NCBI GenBank assembly: GCA_039105265.1
Contig: JAPFFF010000024.1
Location: 930,001 to 994,000 of the forward strand
Origin: Tritrichomonas musculus
Taxonomy: Eukaryota > Parabasalia > Tritrichomonadida > Tritrichomonadidae
Direction: 5' to 3'
Length of the DNA stretch: 64,000 bases
A program made the position numbers and the translations under genes. Positions 61,230 through 64,000 of the stretch are shown piece after piece. The notes below the pieces were generated by a model. That model was not told the origin of the DNA. It did not search any database and worked only from the letters and a program-made list of their open reading frames with translations. How positions within the stretch are numbered: position 1 is the stretch's first letter; each line of letters begins with the position of its first letter.

Positions 61230-62097
61230 TCTTGATTTCTTAAATATTTACTTAACTATACAAAAAAATAATGTGTTTTTTAAAAAAGAAAAGACCACAT
61301 TATCGAAGTTTTTGCATTATTGGGAAATAAAAAAATACAAGCAAGTAGTAAATTATTGAATTTAGTTCAAATTATCTCTTTTTTATAAATAAAAATAAAA
61401 AAAAATAATTCCAAATGATATAAATAAATGTGCTTAAATATGTTTCAAGATGTTCTTATAAACCAGTAAATCTTCATTTTAATGATAAATATTATTTTTG
61501 GTTATTGAAAAGAATTATTTGACCTTAGATTTTAAAAAAATTAATGATTTTTGGCAATAAACAAGCTTGAAAAAGTTATTTCGATAAATTTTCAAAAAAA
61601 AATTATCAAAAAGGTGTTAAATAATAAAATTGTTGAAATAATTAATAAAAAAAAAAAAAAAAAAAAAGCAAAGCAGCTTATTTTCGAACCCAATACTCAG
61701 ATCTTCAATTTTCATTAACAGGTAAGTAATTGCTCTCAAAATTGAAAGGACAAAATATTTATCCTTAGATATAATATTCTGATTTACGAAATAGTTTTTT
61801 AGCTTTTTCTACTTGATCAAATTGATAAAGTTTAAAAGGAACTTGATTTTTGAAACCTCAGAATGACATTGTTTTTATTGAATTCAATTTTTTAATGTGT
61901 TAATTCTAAATATTTCTAATATTACAAATAATATTATTCATATTCTATAAAAACGATCCTTACCACCAGCCGCGGGGTCTGGGCTACACATGCTCTTCGC
62001 TCCGGCTACGTTTGACAGCGGCCAATTGGTATGTTGCCTCTATAAAAATTATGTAAAAGCATAAAGTTAGGTGAAAAGGTGAAATTATGGTGAAAAG
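61230..62097. other. Spacer with an isolated GC-rich patch
   Basis: Mostly A/T-rich, with a poly-A run at about 61650-61668. At about 61963-62036 there is an abrupt ~70-bp GC-rich patch (contains CAGCCGCGGGGTCTGG and GCTCCGGCTACG), unlike anything around it, ending 60 bp before the long-TIR element. It was not identified as a gene. Confidence 0.5.
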
Positions 62098-62260
62098 AGT
62101 AGTAGACTGTTACTAGCCAAAAGGGCTAAACCCCTTTCGTCTAGTAACTTTGAGAAAATGACAAACGAATGAATAATTTATGCATGATTTGAATGTTATA
62201 TTTAATTTTGGAATTAATGAAAGAATTAGTGTTAGAATTTATTTTATCACCAACGAAAAA
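62098..62260 (+). repeat. Left terminal inverted repeat, 163 bp
   Basis: Pairs with 63325-63487 in inverse orientation. Its outer 20 bases are identical to the partner. An inner hairpin-prone segment (GCCAAAAGGGCTAAACCCC) and the leader motif at its inner edge are also shared. Confidence 0.95.
62243..62260 (+). promoter_or_regulatory. Leader motif before ORF A
   Basis: TTTATCACCAACGAAAAA ends at the A of the ATG at 62260. An identical copy precedes ORF B at 62810-62827, and an inverted copy forms the inner edge of the right TIR. It is probably the transcription initiator of the element's genes. It contains TCACCA, also seen 5' of the VPS9-like gene and in the mariner leader. Confidence 0.6.
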
Positions 62261-62460
62261 TGTCATTTGAGAACGTTATTGAAAGAATAAATGTTTTATT
62301 TAATGAAATCGTTAAATGTCAAAATCAAATGTGTGAATATATATGTAATTTCAATGAAAGTCATTCAATGAGAAAGCGTTTATACTGGACTAATGAAATC
62401 AAAAAGACTCGTAAATTAATGAAATCACTAAAGACTGAACTATCAATGTATATGTTTTAA
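62260..62460 (+). CDS. Element ORF A, 66-aa helical protein
   Basis: Family not recognised. Starts at the inner edge of the left TIR. The protein is alpha-helical in appearance with several Met and Cys residues (CQNQMCEYIC) and a Lys/Arg-rich second half (RKRLYWTNEIKKTRKLMK), suggesting a small DNA- or RNA-binding or coiled-coil protein. Intact frame, own leader motif. No known transposase signature. Confidence 0.55.
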   Translation: MSFENVIERINVLFNEIVKCQNQMCEYICNFNESHSMRKRLYWTNEIKKTRKLMKSLKTELSMYMF

Positions 62461-62490
62461 TTGAATTCGTTATTTTTCATTCGTAAATTC

Positions 62491-62602
62491 ATGAGACAGT
62501 TATTATAAATATCATGAGACGGTTATTGAGATGATTCATGAGACGGTTATAAAGACATAATACGGTTGTCATTTCTGTAAAATAATAGTATGAGACGGTT
62601 AT
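62491..62602 (+). repeat. Iteron-like array, ATGAGACGGTTAT
   Basis: Copies at 62491-62503 (one mismatch), 62514-62526, 62538-62550 and 62590-62602, plus a decayed copy at about 62557-62569. Spacing is 23, 24, about 19 and 33 bp, near two helical turns for the first pairs. It lies in the non-coding gap between the element's two ORFs, where a binding site for an element-encoded protein would be expected. Confidence 0.8.
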
Positions 62603-62809
62603 TTCAAAGCAAAATCCGAAAATTTTGGCATCTCCATTATTGAATACCCATTCAATTCCATAAATTTTATATTTGAATACACTCACAAATGGAAAGTTCG
62701 TTATTTTAATTTATTTCATTCATAATTTTATTTCATTTAACATGTCATTTATGTAAAAATTTTATGACGAAATTAATTTAATGTTAATATATTTTTATCT
62801 ATAATAATT

Positions 62810-62827
62810 TTTATCACCAACGAAAAA
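62810..62827 (+). promoter_or_regulatory. Leader motif before ORF B
   Basis: Exact copy of the 18-base leader at 62243-62260, here three bases before the ATG at 62831. Confidence 0.6.
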
Positions 62828-62830
62828 TAA

Positions 62831-63346
62831 ATGACAACAATATATAATGCGCCATTAGATAAAATAGTTGAATTATATAATTTAATTACCGACTCTAACG
62901 ATGACTTAAATGAAATTCTATCAGCTTACGACAATAATGAAAATCAATTAAGAAATGATTTAAATGATGAAATTGCTGATGAACTATTAGATAAATACAA
63001 TTATGATGGTGATTATGAAGACTTCAATGCTATCTACTATTTCATCAAAGGTGTCAAATCTGCGGACGCTCACTGGGAATCGTTAATGAATATTCAACCT
63101 CAACCATTAATCAAACAATTACATATACCTCATGCGCCCAAACATCCAAAACAACCAATGAAATACATTGATTCTGACACATCATTCTTCAACAAGCTCA
63201 AACGTTTACCCAAAATCAATGATCCTTTTCATGATTTCAATCGTCAACAATTACAATTGAAGTTCAATCGTGATTTGCATAAACGTGATCAATCATTCCT
63301 TTCACAATTAATGCATCATCTTTCTTTTTCGTTGGTGATAAAATAA
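62831..63346 (+). CDS. Element ORF B, 171-aa acidic-to-basic protein
   Basis: Family not recognised. The N-terminal half is strongly acidic and helical (IVELYNLITDSNDDLNEIL, DEIADELLDKYNYDGDYEDF). The second half is basic and Pro/His-rich (HIPHAPKHPKQPMKY, FNKLKRLPKINDPFHDFN, RDLHKRDQSFLSQLMHHL). The last codons (SFSLVIK) are encoded by the inverted leader motif inside the right TIR, so the reading frame overlaps the element's end. No catalytic DDE/HUH motif is evident. Intact frame with its own leader. Confidence 0.55.
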   Translation: MTTIYNAPLDKIVELYNLITDSNDDLNEILSAYDNNENQLRNDLNDEIADELLDKYNYDGDYEDFNAIYYFIKGVKSADAHWESLMNIQPQPLIKQLHIPHAPKHPKQPMKYIDSDTSFFNKLKRLPKINDPFHDFNRQQLQLKFNRDLHKRDQSFLSQLMHHLSFSLVIK

Positions 63347-63487
63347 ATTCTAACACTAATTCTTACATTAATTCTAAAATTAAAACTAACATTCAAATCA
63401 TGCATAAATTATTCATTCGTTTTGCCATTTCTCAAAGTTACTAGACGAAAGGGGTTTAGCCCTTTTGGCTAGTAACAGTCTACTACT
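63325..63487 (-). repeat. Right terminal inverted repeat, 163 bp
   Basis: Inverse partner of 62098-62260. Includes the end of ORF B and an inward-facing copy of the leader motif that serves no visible minus-strand ORF. Confidence 0.95.
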
Positions 63488-63621
63488 AAAAGCATAAATT
63501 ATATATAAAGTTAAGTGAATTAAAATTGAATGGTGATCTTTGCTTTTACCCATAATTTTGTGAGAAAAACTGAAATTATCATTCAATTTCCCTCAATAAT
63601 AAAAAGGGCAAATTTTATAAA

Positions 63622-64000
63622 ATGTTACAATCAATCAACTTCAAAGAATACGAAAAAAATATTAATAACTATGAAGTTGTTGGAGAGCTTAACAATACAA
63701 ACTATAGCAATGTATATTTAGCTCGTGACAAATCATCTAATGAACAATATGCAATTAAAGTGTTAAAACCCAAACATGGAGATCCAATGCATGAAGAAAG
63801 AATCAAAAGAGAAATAGAAATTATGATATCTTGTCAACATCCTACAATTGCACAAATAGTAGGTTATTCAACCACTGATTTTTCAGGTGCAAAAAACACA
63901 TCAATTATTACAAAATATTGGCCTAAAGGTAATTTAAGCGAAATTATCGAAAAATCGAAAAAAGGATTAAGCGAATTAGTATTTGACAATACCAAACGAC
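63622..64000 (+). CDS. Protein kinase N-lobe (partial, runs off right edge)
   Basis: ATG 63622 opens a frame continuing to the window end. After a short N-terminus (MLQSINFKEYEKNINNYEVV), the kinase N-lobe shows a degenerate glycine loop (GELNNTNYSNVYLA), the ATP-binding Lys in YAIKVLK, the alphaC Glu in IKREIEIM, and a hinge region (TSIITKYWPKGNLSEII). The catalytic loop lies beyond the window. The style (CQHPTIAQIVGYS, KGNLSEI) matches the TKL-like kinase of module 2 at 10300, so a Sel1 tail is likely but not seen. Confidence 0.8.
   Translation, partial: MLQSINFKEYEKNINNYEVVGELNNTNYSNVYLARDKSSNEQYAIKVLKPKHGDPMHEERIKREIEIMISCQHPTIAQIVGYSTTDFSGAKNTSIITKYWPKGNLSEIIEKSKKGLSELVFDNTKR

Larger units (their letters stand above)
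62098..63487. mobile_element. Compact element with 163-bp TIRs, 1390 bp, unassigned family
   Basis: The ends are AGTAGTAGACTGTTACTAGC...GTAACAGTCTACTACT. Each TIR is 163 bp (62098-62260 and 63325-63487), differing at only about eight positions. The flanks AAAAG (62093-62097 and 63488-63492) fit a 5-bp target duplication. Inside are two rightward ORFs and an array of ATGAGACGGTTAT repeats. Both ORFs start right after the same leader, TTTATCACCAACGAAAAA. Long TIRs with AG...CT ends recall Maverick/Polinton elements, which are abundant in trichomonads, but there is no recognisable integrase, polymerase or capsid gene, and those duplicate 6 bp. It could be a non-autonomous derivative or a separate small transposon. 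It looks whole, and the close TIR match suggests it is young. Confidence 0.8.

Noticed and set aside
62098-63487. Calling the long-TIR element a definite Maverick/Polinton
   Set aside because: AG...CT ends and long TIRs fit, but the apparent 5-bp duplication and absence of any hallmark gene do not; left unassigned.
1-64000. CRISPR array, prokaryotic operons or riboswitches
   Set aside because: No regularly spaced repeats with unique spacers and no prokaryotic gene order; gene content is eukaryotic.

Overview
The window looks like nuclear DNA of a parabasalid protist, most likely a Tritrichomonas-type trichomonad. This is inferred from the combination of very AT-rich spacers, intron-poor kilobase-long genes and characteristic expanded families: Sel1-repeat protein kinases, DUF3447/ankyrin proteins, BspA-like leucine-rich repeat (LRR) proteins, initiator-binding-domain (IBD) proteins, a Pmp-like surface protein, RCC1-repeat proteins and mariner DNA transposons. 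One nuclear tRNA gene, Val(CAC), is present. No species call can be made without a search.

Layout. 1-4.2 kb: the tail of a Sel1 gene, then a transposon-rich stretch with mariner debris in both orientations, a ~228 bp MITE and a near-complete 1.27 kb mariner. 4.8-6 kb: an LCAT-family lipase/acyltransferase on the minus strand. 6-10.3 kb: mostly empty AT-rich DNA with one small basic protein gene. 10.3-19.7 kb: two large kinase-Sel1 genes; the first carries four tandem kinase or pseudokinase modules. 19.7-24.1 kb: a graveyard holding a truncated ankyrin/LRR gene, a frameshifted kinase-Sel1 gene and a broken Pmp-like surface protein, followed by a small IBD-like gene. 25-27.4 kb: a BspA-like LRR protein. 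27.6-29.7 kb: a broken, unusually GC-rich RCC1 gene. 30.3-32.4 kb: another kinase. 32.6-36.4 kb: AT-rich desert. 36.4-43.9 kb: a DUF3447/ankyrin locus, a kinase-LRR relic, a small LRR protein, a BACK-like/F5-8C protein, a Sel1 relic and an unrecognised gene. 44.2-45.2 kb: a MITE. 46.7-52.9 kb: a 3-TM protein and a 23-repeat Sel1 kinase. 54.8-59.3 kb: a second split ankyrin locus, a VPS9-like protein and a clear IBD protein. 61.2 kb: tRNA-Val. 62.1-63.5 kb: a compact 1.39 kb element with 163 bp terminal inverted repeats (TIRs), two small ORFs and iteron-like repeats. The right edge cuts into another kinase.

Most intact genes belong to signalling (kinases with Sel1 scaffolds, probable Rab5 GEF), protein-protein interaction surfaces (ankyrin, LRR, F5/8C) or transcription (IBD); no operon-like logic is evident. 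Two observations stand out. First, at two loci (36.5-38.4 and 54.9-55.8 kb), and less clearly at a third, each ankyrin repeat is an intact coding block cut off from the next by a 60-115 nt AT-rich spacer at the same structural position. The spacers mostly lack GT-AG ends, and in five cases carry a TGGAATT-like motif 27-30 nt before the next repeat's conserved Thr/Ser codon. Second, the long-TIR element at 62.1 kb has an 18-base leader shared by its two ORFs.
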